From JBLIRR01 sp049472395 (GTDB lineage: Bacteria; SZUA-182; DTGQ01; JBLIRR01): a DNA stretch of 64,000 bases. Below are positions 36,687 through 44,423 of this stretch, one piece after another; the first letter of the stretch is position 1, and each line of letters begins with the position of its first letter. A program made the position numbers and the translations under genes. The stretch lies in contig JBLIRR010000024.1 of the NCBI GenBank assembly GCA_049472395.1, positions 1 through 64,000 of the forward strand, given 5' to 3'. Under the pieces are notes generated by a model. That model was not told the origin of the DNA and did no database searches. It saw only the letters and a program-made list of their open reading frames with translations.

Positions 36687-37208
36687 ATGAAAAAACTCAC
36701 CTATTCTGTAATAATCATAGTGCTATGCTTTACTGCTTTCTGCTTCGGCAATGAGAGACAACTATTTTTAAGAGACGGTTTTGACACACTCGATAACTGG
36801 GAACCCTTGCTTTTCCCGAAGATCCCAGAACACAGTACTTACACCCCAGTATTTAAATATGAGCCTTCGAGAGCAGGTCTTGTGGAAAAGATAAAATATA
36901 ATGCTGCAAAATTATTCTATGGGAAATACCCCCCGCATAGTAGCCTTAATTATATCTGGGCAAATAAAAGGCATGGGGAAAAAGTAATCACAAGCACTTA
37001 TACAGAACGCTCAAAGATGATTCCCCTGCAACAGGGAGGGGAAAATGTCGGTACCTGGCACAGTGAAGAGGTGAATATCCTTAAAGATTATCAGTCTGCC
37101 TTTGGAGAAGATCCACCGGCCATTGCAAGTCTTGCCATAATGAATGACTCGGACAACACGAAAGAGCAGGCAGTATCCTATGTGGATGATATAGAGATTT
37201 ATAAATAA
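36687..37208 (+). CDS. DUF3047 exported protein, apparently internally deleted
   Basis: From the ATG at 36687 (GAGGGA upstream) 173 residues with a signal peptide (about 1-20). Family features are DGFDTLDNWEPLLFPKI near the start and, later, KLFYGKYPPHSSLNYIWANK, YTERSKMIPLQQGG, DYQSAFGEDPPAIASLAIMND and SYVDDIEIY. DUF3047 proteins usually have about 60 more residues between 'PKI..H..Y' and 'FKY.P', including a conserved W-x-W strand; here these two segments directly abut (HSTYTPVFKYEPS). The reading frame is kept, so a shortened protein may be made but its beta-sandwich should be damaged. A GTG at 36642, overlapping the previous stop, is a less likely start. Confidence 0.8.
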   Translation: MKKLTYSVIIIVLCFTAFCFGNERQLFLRDGFDTLDNWEPLLFPKIPEHSTYTPVFKYEPSRAGLVEKIKYNAAKLFYGKYPPHSSLNYIWANKRHGEKVITSTYTERSKMIPLQQGGENVGTWHSEEVNILKDYQSAFGEDPPAIASLAIMNDSDNTKEQAVSYVDDIEIYK

Positions 37209-37212
37209 GCAT

Positions 37213-37898
37213 ATGATTTCTCTCATAATCCCTATATTTCATGAGGAAGCCAGATTAGAAGCGCTCCTTGCCCATCTTCATAATCTAGGTACAAAAGGGG
37301 AGTATGAAATAATCATTGTTGATGGTGATCCCCAAAGAACAATTATTAAAAGGATCAGGCAACGAAGGGGGCTTGTAATGATTACCTCTGAAAAAGGGCG
37401 GGGCAGGCAAATGAATGCTGGTGCTCGTCATGCCAAAGGCGATATTCTTTTATTTCTTCATGCGGATACTCTCCTGCCCTTTGGGGCACTTGAAAAAGTG
37501 ACGTTCATCATGCAAAAGAATATATATATATGGGGGGTGCATTTGATTTGGGTATGGATTCCTCAAACCTATTGATAAAATTTATTGCCCTGTGTGCGTC
37601 ACTTCGATCGCGTGTGACGAGGGTCCCTTTTGGGGACCATGCAATATTTATCCGCCGGGACTATTTCAATGCCATCGGAGGCTATAAAGAAATCCCCTTG
37701 ATGGAAGATGTTGATTTGATGAAAAGAGTGAGAAAATAAGGCCATAAGATATATATCATAAACGAAAGGGTGAAAACCTCTTCCAGAACCTGGGAAGAGA
37801 ATGGGATCCTGTGCACGGTACTGCGAAACTGGATGTTACAGATCCTTTACTCCCTGAAAGTATCACCTCATATTCTGGTGAAATTTTATTATCGGTAA
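37213..37898 (+). pseudogene. Frameshifted TIGR04283-family glycosyltransferase
   Basis: A family 2 glycosyltransferase broken twice. The first part (37213 to about 37535) has SLIIPIFHEEARLEALLAHL, EIIIVDGDP, KGRGRQMNAGA and FLHADTLLP. At an alternating (TA) tract followed by six G (37520-37536) the frame shifts. The second part continues GGAFDLGMDS, VPFGDHAIFIRRDYF, GGYKEIPLMEDVDLMKR, reaches a TAA at 37737-37739, and then reads on in the same frame as GHKIYIINERVKTSSR to a stop at 37896-37898. Together these make a complete family member of about 225 residues. The frameshift could be an assembly error, but the separate nonsense codon argues for a true pseudogene. Confidence 0.85.
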
Positions 37899-37960
37899 AG
37901 ATATAGCATCAAGACTATGACTGGCGGCTTAACCGGTATTGATCGGAGAGAGATGATCCT

Positions 37961-38650
37961 ATGAAAGAGAAAGGGCTTATTGTGTTTATGCGCTATCCGG
38001 AAAAAGGCCGGGTGAAAACCCGTCTTGCCCGGTATCTTGGGAATGATTTCACCTTGGATTTATATAAACATTTTCTTGTTGATATCTTTACAATGTGCCG
38101 CATGATCGATGCGGAAATCATGATCGCCTATTCACGCTCTGAAAAAAGGAATCATGAAATCTTATTTTTCAATGAGCACTATATGTATTTCCCCCAAAAA
38201 GGCAATAATATTGGCCAGAGGATGTTCCATGCCTTGCGGGAGGCAGCGGAGCGAGGATACAGAAAATGTATCCTCATCGGCAGTGATACCCCCGACCTTC
38301 CTGCCGCACTCATTAATAATGCGTATAAGGTATTGGATACAAGCGATATTGTCCTTGGCCCGAGTACTGATGGAGGATATTACTTGATCGGTGTTCGCTC
38401 CCAGAGTATTGACGTGAGGATTTTTGATAAGGTGAAATGGGGAACCCCTTCCGTGCTTAAGGAGACAATAGAGCATATTAAAAGGACAGGGATGATCTTC
38501 TCTCTCCTTGAGAAGTGGGATGATATTGATGATTTGGATTCTTTAAAGAGCTATTATACCCGTTATCGACAGCAGAAAAAGATCTTCAGCACTATGGAAT
38601 TTTTAGAGCATCATCAGGGGATTTTATCTCAATGGCTTGCAAATACTTAG
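37961..38650 (+). CDS. TIGR04282-family (DUF2064) glycosyltransferase/nucleotidyltransferase-like protein
   Basis: A 229-residue cytoplasmic protein of the GT-A fold. Motifs: LIVFMRYPEKGRVKTRLAR (about 6-24, nucleotide-sugar or NTP-binding loop), QKGNNIGQRMFHAL, ILIGSDTPDLP (about 105-115) and GPSTDGGYYLIGV. This family regularly sits next to TIGR04283 glycosyltransferases, as here (62 bases after the broken copy). Its substrate is not known. The gene is intact while its usual partner is not, so the pathway may be failing or the partner encoded elsewhere. Confidence 0.88.
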   Translation: MKEKGLIVFMRYPEKGRVKTRLARYLGNDFTLDLYKHFLVDIFTMCRMIDAEIMIAYSRSEKRNHEILFFNEHYMYFPQKGNNIGQRMFHALREAAERGYRKCILIGSDTPDLPAALINNAYKVLDTSDIVLGPSTDGGYYLIGVRSQSIDVRIFDKVKWGTPSVLKETIEHIKRTGMIFSLLEKWDDIDDLDSLKSYYTRYRQQKKIFSTMEFLEHHQGILSQWLANT

Positions 38651-38696
38651 GATTTATAATTAAAATTCTTATAAAACACGAAAAGGGAGGAAGTTT

Positions 38697-39494
38697 ATGA
38701 ACATTGGTATAATTTCCGGATCAGGTTTTTATGAGCTTCATTCACTTGATGAGAGCGGACCAATCCACGTGCATACAAAATATGGAGTCGTTGATCTTAT
38801 CACAGGGAAGAAATACGGACATACCATTTTTTTTATCGCTCGTCATGGGAAGGGGCATGTGAGATTGCCGAATATGATCAATTACCGGGCACACATTCTT
38901 GCCTTAAGGGAGTGTGGGGTTGAACTTATCATTGGGACGAGCGTCATGGGTATTCTTGATGAATCGATCCCAATGGCTCATCTCTATCTCTTTGATGATC
39001 TTTTCTTTATAGATAACCGGCTTCCTTCGGGAGAGGTATGTTCCATATTCACGGAACCTGGTGAGAAGAAGCGGGGCCACTATCTTTTTGCCACGCCATT
39101 TTCAGTCTCAGCTGCAAAGATAGCAGAAACTGTTGCAGAAAAGTATGATATTCCAACCATTACGGGGCTTGTCTATGCGCACGTGAATGGCCCTCGTTTT
39201 AACTCAAAGACGGAGATCACGATGCTCCGCAATGCAGGCTGCTCGACCCTCAGCCAGAGCGCAGGCCCTGAGATTATTCTTGCCGGTGAGTGTGAAATAG
39301 CCTATTTACTGCTGGGCTTTGGAATAGATTATGCCAACGGAGTAAAAGATATACCAACAGGGATTGAGGTCTTAAATGAGAATATGAAAAAAAGCGCAGA
39401 GATTTTCCCCCAAATGATTTTTGGTATTCTTGATGAGCTTAAAAACGCTCAGATCCACTATTTTGATAATGGATTTATCTATCGATTTGAATAA
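38697..39494 (+). CDS. mtnP: MTAP/PNP-family phosphorylase (methylthioadenosine phosphorylase-like)
   Basis: A 265-residue phosphorylase. It shows IGIISGSGFY (phosphate loop, 3-12), ARHGKGHVRLPNMINYRAHI (about 48-67), where the MTAP class has 'PH.INYRA', GTSVMGIL, YAHVNGPRFNSKTEI and the late ILAGECEIAYLLLGFGIDYANG. The family splits 5'-methylthioadenosine or purine nucleosides with phosphate; RFNSKTEI resembles the class's 'G.RFET.AE'. The start has GGGAGGAAG upstream. It is the last gene of this plus-strand series and overlaps the 3' end of the opposing radical SAM gene by 16 bases. MTA versus inosine or guanosine preference is not certain. Confidence 0.85.
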   Translation: MNIGIISGSGFYELHSLDESGPIHVHTKYGVVDLITGKKYGHTIFFIARHGKGHVRLPNMINYRAHILALRECGVELIIGTSVMGILDESIPMAHLYLFDDLFFIDNRLPSGEVCSIFTEPGEKKRGHYLFATPFSVSAAKIAETVAEKYDIPTITGLVYAHVNGPRFNSKTEITMLRNAGCSTLSQSAGPEIILAGECEIAYLLLGFGIDYANGVKDIPTGIEVLNENMKKSAEIFPQMIFGILDELKNAQIHYFDNGFIYRFE

Positions 39495-40508
39495 GGCAAT
39501 TGATTTTCTCTATAAAAAATTGAAGAACCCTGCACTAATTTATAGTCTGTTTCCAAAAACATTTTTTTGCAGGAACACACATCCAATCCGCGCCCTTCTG
39601 CTGTTTCTGTGTGGGTATCCCTCGGATTTGTGCCAACTTCCGCCCAAAAAAGATTTGCACCTGTCACTGCTCCCAACAAATTCGGCTCATGAGTACAATT
39701 GGCCATCAAATTCCGTCCCATTGATAATCGAACAACAGCAACAATAACTGCCAGTTGGTATTCTGTGAGCATGCCATATTTATCCATTTCCGAACCAGGT
39801 ATATTTATACGTCGCATTGCTCCGCTGAAACAAGGCTTCATCTCACGACCAATCAGTATCTTCTCTACTATCTCATCTATTTCATGTTCCGGGCCTATAG
39901 GCTCAACGCACGTTCCAATCAATAAACCTGCCTCTCTGGCTGATTGAACGGTTTTTAATCGTGTTTCAGGAGAAATACTTGTTACTTCACCTTCACCCAT
40001 TCGCACTGCATGGTAAATACCTGTATAGCCTGCATCTTTTAATTCTTTACCTTCCTCGTAATTGAAATCACCGATATTCGCGATCATGACTGTCTCAGGT
40101 GATATTTTTGATCGAATCTCTGTGGAAACTTCAATAAATTTCTTAAAGGGATAATCACCTGTTGCCATAATAAATATGGCGTTTGCCCTCTCTCTCCCCA
40201 TTATGAGCCATCATTACCGCATCTTCAAAGCTCACTTCCATGCTCTCCCCAAACACCTTATTCTTTGCAGCAAAGGCACAAAATGAACAATTACGAGGAC
40301 AAGGAGCACAATTAATGCCTATTTGGGCATGAACTTCGGCCTTATTATTTGACGCCAAGCGATTAATAGTATCTGCAGATGAAATAATCAATCCAGCATC
40401 TGCTGAATGTGGTTCCACATTAAGTAATAAGCGAATTTCATCTGCAGTAGGATAGTCTCCATCATAGACTTTATTAACTATACCCTCAATCTTTATATTC
40501 CCCTTCAT
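39479..40508 (-). pseudogene. Frameshifted biotin-synthase-like radical SAM protein
   Basis: The upstream part (from ATG near 40508) contains the radical SAM cluster motif CPRNCSFC in GINCAPCPRNCSFCAFA. The downstream part has IMATGDYPFKKF, MIANIGDF, GYTGIYHAVRMGEG, GLLIGTCVEPIGPEH, MRRINIPGSEM and a C-terminal GTNPRDTHTETAEGRG, as in BioB-like/HmdB-like proteins. The two frames overlap at 40155-40201 around a run GGGGAGAGAGAGGGC. One missing G there would restore one protein of about 345 residues (NGEREG then ANAIFIMATG). It may be a young pseudogene or an assembly error. The substrate is unknown; it is not clearly BioB itself. It converges with the MTAP gene. Confidence 0.8.
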
Positions 40509-40678
40509 TCGATACTCCATTTCAATTGTCAAATTTAAACCTTGAACCTGTAACCGGGTATCCAATTATTTATCATAACACGATTACCATGTGTGCACAA
40601 TCTCAATATTAGAGTCTTGTATCCCAGAAAAAACCCAGAGAAATTTAAATCAATAATTGAAATCTTTTTCTAACTTGA

Positions 40679-40698
40679 TATATTGTATATACGATATA
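40679..40698 (+). promoter_or_regulatory. Imperfect palindrome, likely operator of the antitoxin
   Basis: A 20-bp imperfect palindrome (18 of 20 positions symmetrical) centred about 34 bases before the ribbon-helix-helix gene start. Such dyads are typical sites for autoregulation by the antitoxin. Confidence 0.5.
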
Positions 40699-40721
40699 TT
40701 TTTTAATATAAAAGGAGAGAA

Positions 40722-40889
40722 ATGTCAACACAACTAGTAATTCGCATTGACCCGGAAAAACGAGAAAAGCTTAATCGCATTTCAAAAGCAGAAGGGAAAA
40801 CAACTAGTCAGGTTATTCGCGAAATGATAGATAATTTCATTAGCGAACATGATATTGGGGGTTATAGGGAGAAGTTATACTCTGTTTGA
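40722..40889 (+). CDS. Ribbon-helix-helix (CopG-type) antitoxin-like protein
   Basis: A 55-residue DNA-binding protein read from ATG at 40722 with AAAAGGAGAG upstream. The N-terminal beta strand TQLVIRIDPEKREKLNRISK and the helix GKTTSQVIREMIDNFI are a textbook ribbon-helix-helix fold. It should dimerise, bind its own operator (palindrome at 40679-40698) and mask the toxin encoded next. Its stop overlaps the following frame (TTGA). The partner toxin lacks its N-terminus (see next entry), so this antitoxin is probably an orphan kept after toxin loss. Confidence 0.8.
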   Translation: MSTQLVIRIDPEKREKLNRISKAEGKTTSQVIREMIDNFISEHDIGGYREKLYSV

Positions 40890-41185
40890 CAAATAGCATT
40901 ATTGATGAATATATTAATGTTCTCGGAAGAATGGGGCTCACTAATAAGAAGGAATTGAGAGAATTGCTCTTGCTCTTCCAAAAGGGATTTAATTGTATAT
41001 TTTCAAATAAGACTCCACCTATTAAAATAGCGAGGGATTCTGATGACAATAAATTTATCGAAGCAGCTTCTGCACTTAATGCTGACGTCATAATTTCGGG
41101 TGACAAACATTTACTTGAAATAAAACGATATATGGGGATTAACATTTTTACACCAAAAGAGTTCTTGGATTACCTGAAGGAATAG
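40886..41185 (+). pseudogene. N-terminally truncated PIN-domain toxin (COG1569 type)
   Basis: About 99 residues reading SIIDEYINVLGRMGL, KKELRELLLLFQKGF, IKIARDSDDNKFIEAASALN, ADVIISGDKHLLEIKRY and IFTPKEFLDYL. This is the middle and C-terminal part of a PIN ribonuclease of the 'putative toxin-antitoxin system toxin' family, with DSDD and SGD acidic residues present. The first 40 or so residues, with the N-terminal catalytic Asp ('VLDTNV' strand), are missing. The frame starts at a TTG overlapping the antitoxin stop. A deletion joining the antitoxin end to the toxin interior explains this. It should be inactive as a nuclease. Confidence 0.75.
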
Positions 41186-41474
41186 ATCTTTAGATTAAAA
41201 TCAGGATTTCAAGAAGATCAAGAGGCATGTTAGCATTTTTCACTCAATTACCGGCCTAAACTCGGTAATTGAGTATGATATCATTTAGGCTGAAGCCGAC
41301 TATTTACTCATCCTTAATGCTGAATACAACAGATATGTAACATAATAAGGTTATTGAAGATAAGCTAAAAATTATAAATCGGGGGATGGCTAACTTTTGC
41401 AGGTAATTTGGTAAGATATTTCTGTTCTAAACGCTTTAGGGAAGATTAAAAAACTTTTTATATATTCCTCATCG
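41186..41474. other. Intergenic region with an 11-bp perfect inverted repeat
   Basis: 41243-41253 pairs exactly with 41263-41273 (9-base loop). It could end transcription of the toxin-antitoxin genes or of the minus-strand NifX-like operon, although no T-run follows on either strand. Nothing else seen. Confidence 0.5.
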
Positions 41475-41861
41475 TCAATCGTCGTGGGGATGATCGCATT
41501 CTGTTTTCTCCACTCCATAGCCTTTGCCAGAGCCAGGCTGACATAAGCTCTCCCCTGACTCAAGCGTGCCGTCAATAAAGTGGTCTATTACCTCATTTAC
41601 TCTGCCACTTACCCCGACAATAGGCTTAATATTAAATTCTTTAAAAAAGCCTGTTGCTCTCATTCCCATGCCACCAGCAATGATAGACGTGACTCCCTTT
41701 TTATGTAAAAATTCCGGTATAAATCCCGGTCGATGCCCGGGATTTTCTATCACTTCTTTATGTATGACTTTGCCATCTTCAATATCGACGATAGTAAAAG
41801 CCGGACATCTCCCAAAATGGGCAGATACGTAAGATCTGTCCGTAGATATTGCTATTCGCAT
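41475..41861 (-). CDS. NifX/NifB-type dinitrogenase iron-molybdenum cofactor-binding domain protein
   Basis: A 128-residue protein of the small NifX/VnfX/NafY fold family. It shows MRIAISTDRSYVSAHFGRCPAFTIVDIEDGK at the start, the conserved GHRPGFIPEFLHKKGV, IIAGGMGMRA and FNIKPIVGVSG, then a Cys/His tail (CQPG.., CDHPHDD) that may bind metal. Family members bind FeMo-co precursors or, in non-fixers, unknown Fe-S or Mo ligands. Third gene of the operon controlled by the sigma-54 promoter at 42705-42720. No nif structural genes are present, so a nitrogenase role is not implied. Confidence 0.85.
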   Translation of the reverse strand: MRIAISTDRSYVSAHFGRCPAFTIVDIEDGKVIHKEVIENPGHRPGFIPEFLHKKGVTSIIAGGMGMRATGFFKEFNIKPIVGVSGRVNEVIDHFIDGTLESGESLCQPGSGKGYGVEKTECDHPHDD

Positions 41862-41904
41862 AGGATTCCCTCCTCTTTCCCTTTCCCCTTATTTATCTTG
41901 TTAT

Positions 41905-42264
41905 TCATTCTTCTTTGTCTGACTCTTTCTCTAGGGTGTTGATACGATTTTGAATATCATCGCGTTGCTGTTCCAAAATCCTTACGTGCTCTTTCAGCAT
42001 ATCAATCTCATCTTTCGTTGACAAATCTGGTCCATAGGGATATGACCACCCTCCAAAAGGCGGATAGTTATAGAAAGCTCTCATCCGGCCAGGGATACCA
42101 GTTGCCCAATACCAATGTCTATACCCCCTGCCTCTTCCTCTGCCAAAAAATCTCCAGCCATAAGGACGGCTACCTCCTCTGCCAACAGGCATTGCGCAAA
42201 ATCCCCTGCCACCACCGGTGAGAGGTCCTGCTCCTGCTGGTCCTGTTCCATCAAAACCTGGCAT
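41905..42264 (-). CDS. DUF5320 protein
   Basis: A 119-residue protein with the DUF5320 layout. It starts MPGFDGTGPAGAGPLTGGGRGFC, has a Gly/Arg/aromatic-rich middle (GWRFFGRGRGRGYRHWYW, YNYPPFGGWSYPYGP), and ends in a coiled-coil helix (about 80-117, STKDEIDMLKEHVRILEQQR). The role is unknown, but these genes are nearly always placed with NifX-like and sigma-54 regulator or Mrp-type genes. It lies between two NifX-like genes, 5 bases after the first and 43 before the second. A GGAGG ribosome binding site precedes the ATG. Confidence 0.85.
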   Translation of the reverse strand: MPGFDGTGPAGAGPLTGGGRGFCAMPVGRGGSRPYGWRFFGRGRGRGYRHWYWATGIPGRMRAFYNYPPFGGWSYPYGPDLSTKDEIDMLKEHVRILEQQRDDIQNRINTLEKESDKEE

Positions 42265-42269
42265 TGTAA

Positions 42270-42674
42270 TTACCTCCTTTCTTTATTACATATTTTTAAA
42301 TATCCCCTCCCACGTCTGCTCCTTAAACGTCTGCCTTTATGCCCACACCCAGGCATATAAAAATGCGCGGTAAACGGGGCCCCTTTCAGATAATGATTAA
42401 GCACCTGATCCACATCACCCGTGACAAAGGGGACAATCTTAATACCATAAGCTTCAATCACATTGGCGAATATCTGTGATATGGCCCCACAGATTAAAAC
42501 CTTTGCACGCAGATCAAAGAGCATGGCAGCCCGGTTATATGGCAGCTCAGAATGGAAAAATTCATGGTGTCTGCGAATCACGACACCTTTTTCAACATCC
42601 ACGATAAGCAACCTGCGAGCAGAATCAAATACCGGAGAAATCTTATTTCCCCAAACAGTTAAAGCCATTCTCAT
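42270..42674 (-). CDS. NifX/NifB-type cofactor-binding domain protein, first gene of sigma-54 operon
   Basis: Read from the ATG at 42674 with AAGGAGG upstream (134 residues); a longer in-frame start at 42734 lies upstream of the sigma-54 promoter and is rejected. It shows MALTVWGNKISPVFDSARRLLIVD, VLICGAISQIFANVIEAYGI and VPFVTGDVDQVLNHYLKG, the NifX-like fold, then a basic Cys-containing tail (CGHKGRRLRSRRGRG). It forms an operon with the DUF5320 gene and the second NifX-like gene. It is likely switched on by the sigma-54 activator at 42869-44224. Confidence 0.85.
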   Translation of the reverse strand: MRMALTVWGNKISPVFDSARRLLIVDVEKGVVIRRHHEFFHSELPYNRAAMLFDLRAKVLICGAISQIFANVIEAYGIKIVPFVTGDVDQVLNHYLKGAPFTAHFYMPGCGHKGRRLRSRRGRGYLKICNKERR

Positions 42675-42704
42675 TACCAGGCTGCCTCCTTGGTAAATAG
42701 CATC

Positions 42705-42720
42705 AGCAATTCTTGCGCCA
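42705..42720 (-). promoter_or_regulatory. Sigma-54 (-24/-12) promoter of the NifX-like/DUF5320 operon
   Basis: Minus strand TGGCGCAAGAATTGCT matches TGGCACG-N4-TTGCW, with GG and GC exactly 10 bases apart. It lies about 31 bases before the start codon at 42674 and directly downstream of a sigma-54 activator gene. A perfect palindrome GTTACGTAAC (42770-42779) about 50 bases upstream is a candidate activator site. Confidence 0.75.
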
Positions 42721-42769
42721 TAATAGAAATACAATCTTTATTATGTAAGAAATATATTATTATCAATTA

Positions 42770-42779
42770 GTTACGTAAC
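42770..42779. promoter_or_regulatory. Palindromic candidate activator-binding site
   Basis: A perfect 10-bp palindrome GTTACGTAAC between the activator gene and the -24/-12 promoter, at a distance suitable for an upstream activating sequence. Confidence 0.4.
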
Positions 42780-42845
42780 AATGGAAGTTATGCAAAAAAA
42801 AACAGGAGCGTGCTATGGGGTCTTAGTAATGCACCCCTAGAGCTT

Positions 42846-42873
42846 ATTAGAGTCGCTTTTATGCAACTCTAAT
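42846..42873 (-). terminator. Hairpin at the end of the sigma-54 activator gene
   Basis: A perfect 8-bp stem (42846-42853 with 42866-42873) overlaps the stop codon. A second weak stem (about 42816-42840), then a run of eight or nine T on the minus strand, follows about 40-55 bases on. Termination is plausible but not textbook. Confidence 0.35.
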
Positions 42874-44224
42874 TGGATCTACGATGAGCACGGCCATCGA
42901 TCTGGGGGAGGGTAATACCAAGTTTCTTGATCTTTCTGAAAAGGGTACTTTTATGCATACCAAGGTCGTGAGCGGTTTCCAGTCGATTATAATTATTGCG
43001 CTTAAGCGCATCTGTTATTACCTCGACCTCGGCTGATTTTAAAGCATCATGAATCTTCTCATGGGAGACGGAAGGGGAGATATGACTCATCAGCGTATCC
43101 GGTAAACAGGAGGGTTCAATCTTTCCTTGAGGGCACATCGCAAAGGCATGCTCGATGATATTCTCCAATTCACGAATATTGCCGGGGTAATTATACGACA
43201 TGAGCAGTGCACGGGCTTTCTGGCTGATTCCTGTGATATCTCGACCACGCACCATATTAAAATGATTGATAAAATGGTCGATAAGCAGAGGGATATCTTC
43301 TTTACGCTCTCGCAGGGGCGGAAGTGAGAGTTTCACTATGTTAATGCGATAATAAAGATCCTGACGGAAAATTCCCTTCTCCACAAGTGTGCTAAGATCT
43401 TTGTTTGAGGCAGCTATAATACGAACATCCGCTTTGACAGGCTCCAAAGCTCCAAGAGGCTGAAAAGTGCGCTCTTGCAACACACGTAAGAGCCGTATTT
43501 GAAATGCAGGACTGACATCCCCTATTTCATCCAAAAAAATAGTCCCGCCCTTGGCGCATGCAAAATGTCCCGGCTTATCTTTTGTGGCGTTGGTAAAAGC
43601 CCCAGCCTTGTAGCCAAAGAGTTCGGATTCCAGAAGTGTATCTGGCAGGGCTCCGCAATTGAGTGCGACAAATGGTTTCTGGCGGCGCGGGCTTAACTCA
43701 TGGATCGCGCGTGCGATAAGTTCCTTGCCGGTTCCTGTCTCTCCCTGTATCAATACTATGCTGTCACTGTTTGCCACCTGTGGCAAGATAGAAAATATCT
43801 TTTGCATGGAAGGGCTATGGCTTACTATATCACCCACTTGAAAGCGATGATCAATTTCCTTGCGGAGTTCCTCGATAAGGCTCATATCACGAAAGGTTTC
43901 GACCCCGCCTATCACCCTTCCCTTTTCATCCTTTAGCAAAGAAGTGGAGACAATCACAGGAACTCGGCGCTTCTTATTATTGACAATGTAGGTGGAGGTA
44001 TCGACAAAAGGTTTCCCTAAATTCATTGTGCGGCGCAACGCACAATTCATTTCACACATATTGGAACGAAACACATCCCAGCAATGTTTACCTATGGCTT
44101 CTTCACGGGGACACCCTGTAATATTCTCCGCCGCGCGATTAAAGGAAGTAATACGCCACTCAGGATCAACGGTAAACACCCCGTCAGAGATACTTTCAAG
44201 AATGATTTCATTAACTGTCTTCAT
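42869..44224 (-). CDS. Sigma-54-dependent transcriptional activator (PAS-AAA-Fis)
   Basis: A 451-residue enhancer-binding protein. A PAS domain (about 1-120) carries three Cys (C48, C57, C61, C-x8-C-x3-C) that could sense metal or redox state. The AAA+ domain (about 135-365) has Walker A GETGTGKE (161-168), sigma-54 contact loop GAFTNA (208-213; the usual motif is GAFTGA), Walker B FLDEIGD (230-236) and arginine finger region RQDLYYRINIVKLSLPPLRER. A Fis-type helix-turn-helix (about 405-437) ends it. It drives open-complex formation by sigma-54 polymerase. The -24/-12 promoter found just downstream for the NifX-like operon is the obvious target. A hairpin lies upstream at 44266-44287. Confidence 0.92.
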   Translation of the reverse strand: MKTVNEIILESISDGVFTVDPEWRITSFNRAAENITGCPREEAIGKHCWDVFRSNMCEMNCALRRTMNLGKPFVDTSTYIVNNKKRRVPVIVSTSLLKDEKGRVIGGVETFRDMSLIEELRKEIDHRFQVGDIVSHSPSMQKIFSILPQVANSDSIVLIQGETGTGKELIARAIHELSPRRQKPFVALNCGALPDTLLESELFGYKAGAFTNATKDKPGHFACAKGGTIFLDEIGDVSPAFQIRLLRVLQERTFQPLGALEPVKADVRIIAASNKDLSTLVEKGIFRQDLYYRINIVKLSLPPLRERKEDIPLLIDHFINHFNMVRGRDITGISQKARALLMSYNYPGNIRELENIIEHAFAMCPQGKIEPSCLPDTLMSHISPSVSHEKIHDALKSAEVEVITDALKRNNYNRLETAHDLGMHKSTLFRKIKKLGITLPQIDGRAHRRSN

Positions 44225-44265
44225 AGTACTTGCTTTTTAAAAAAATTTTCTCCATTCCCATATTG

Positions 44266-44287
44266 CAGGGTCATCCTCATGACCCTG
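44266..44287. repeat. Perfect 9-bp inverted repeat upstream of the sigma-54 activator
   Basis: 44266-44274 pairs with 44279-44287 across a 4-base loop, 42 bases before the activator start. It may be an operator or a 5' leader hairpin. Confidence 0.6.
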
Positions 44288-44370
44288 CCTATCGGATGGT
44301 ATGCCTCTCCAATGGGAATTCCTGAAAATTTGAAATAATTATATCATAAATTAAAAAAGTATGATATAAG

Positions 44371-44410
44371 TATAAGGAATTCCTGCTCTTTGTTGAGCAG
44401 TGGAGCGAGG
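44371..44410 (+). repeat. Dispersed 40-bp repeat, copy A
   Basis: Shares the core TATAAGG..TTCCTGCT.TTTGTTGAGC.GTG.AGCGAGG with copies at 46121-46160 (same strand) and 63141-63180 (opposite strand). It lies immediately upstream of the methyltransferase gene and supplies part of its leader. Confidence 0.75.
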
Positions 44411-44423
44411 GAAGGAACATACT

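Noticed and set aside
42675..42734. Upstream extension of the first NifX-like gene
   Set aside because: It would place the sigma-54 promoter inside the coding region; AAGGAGG supports the start at 42674.
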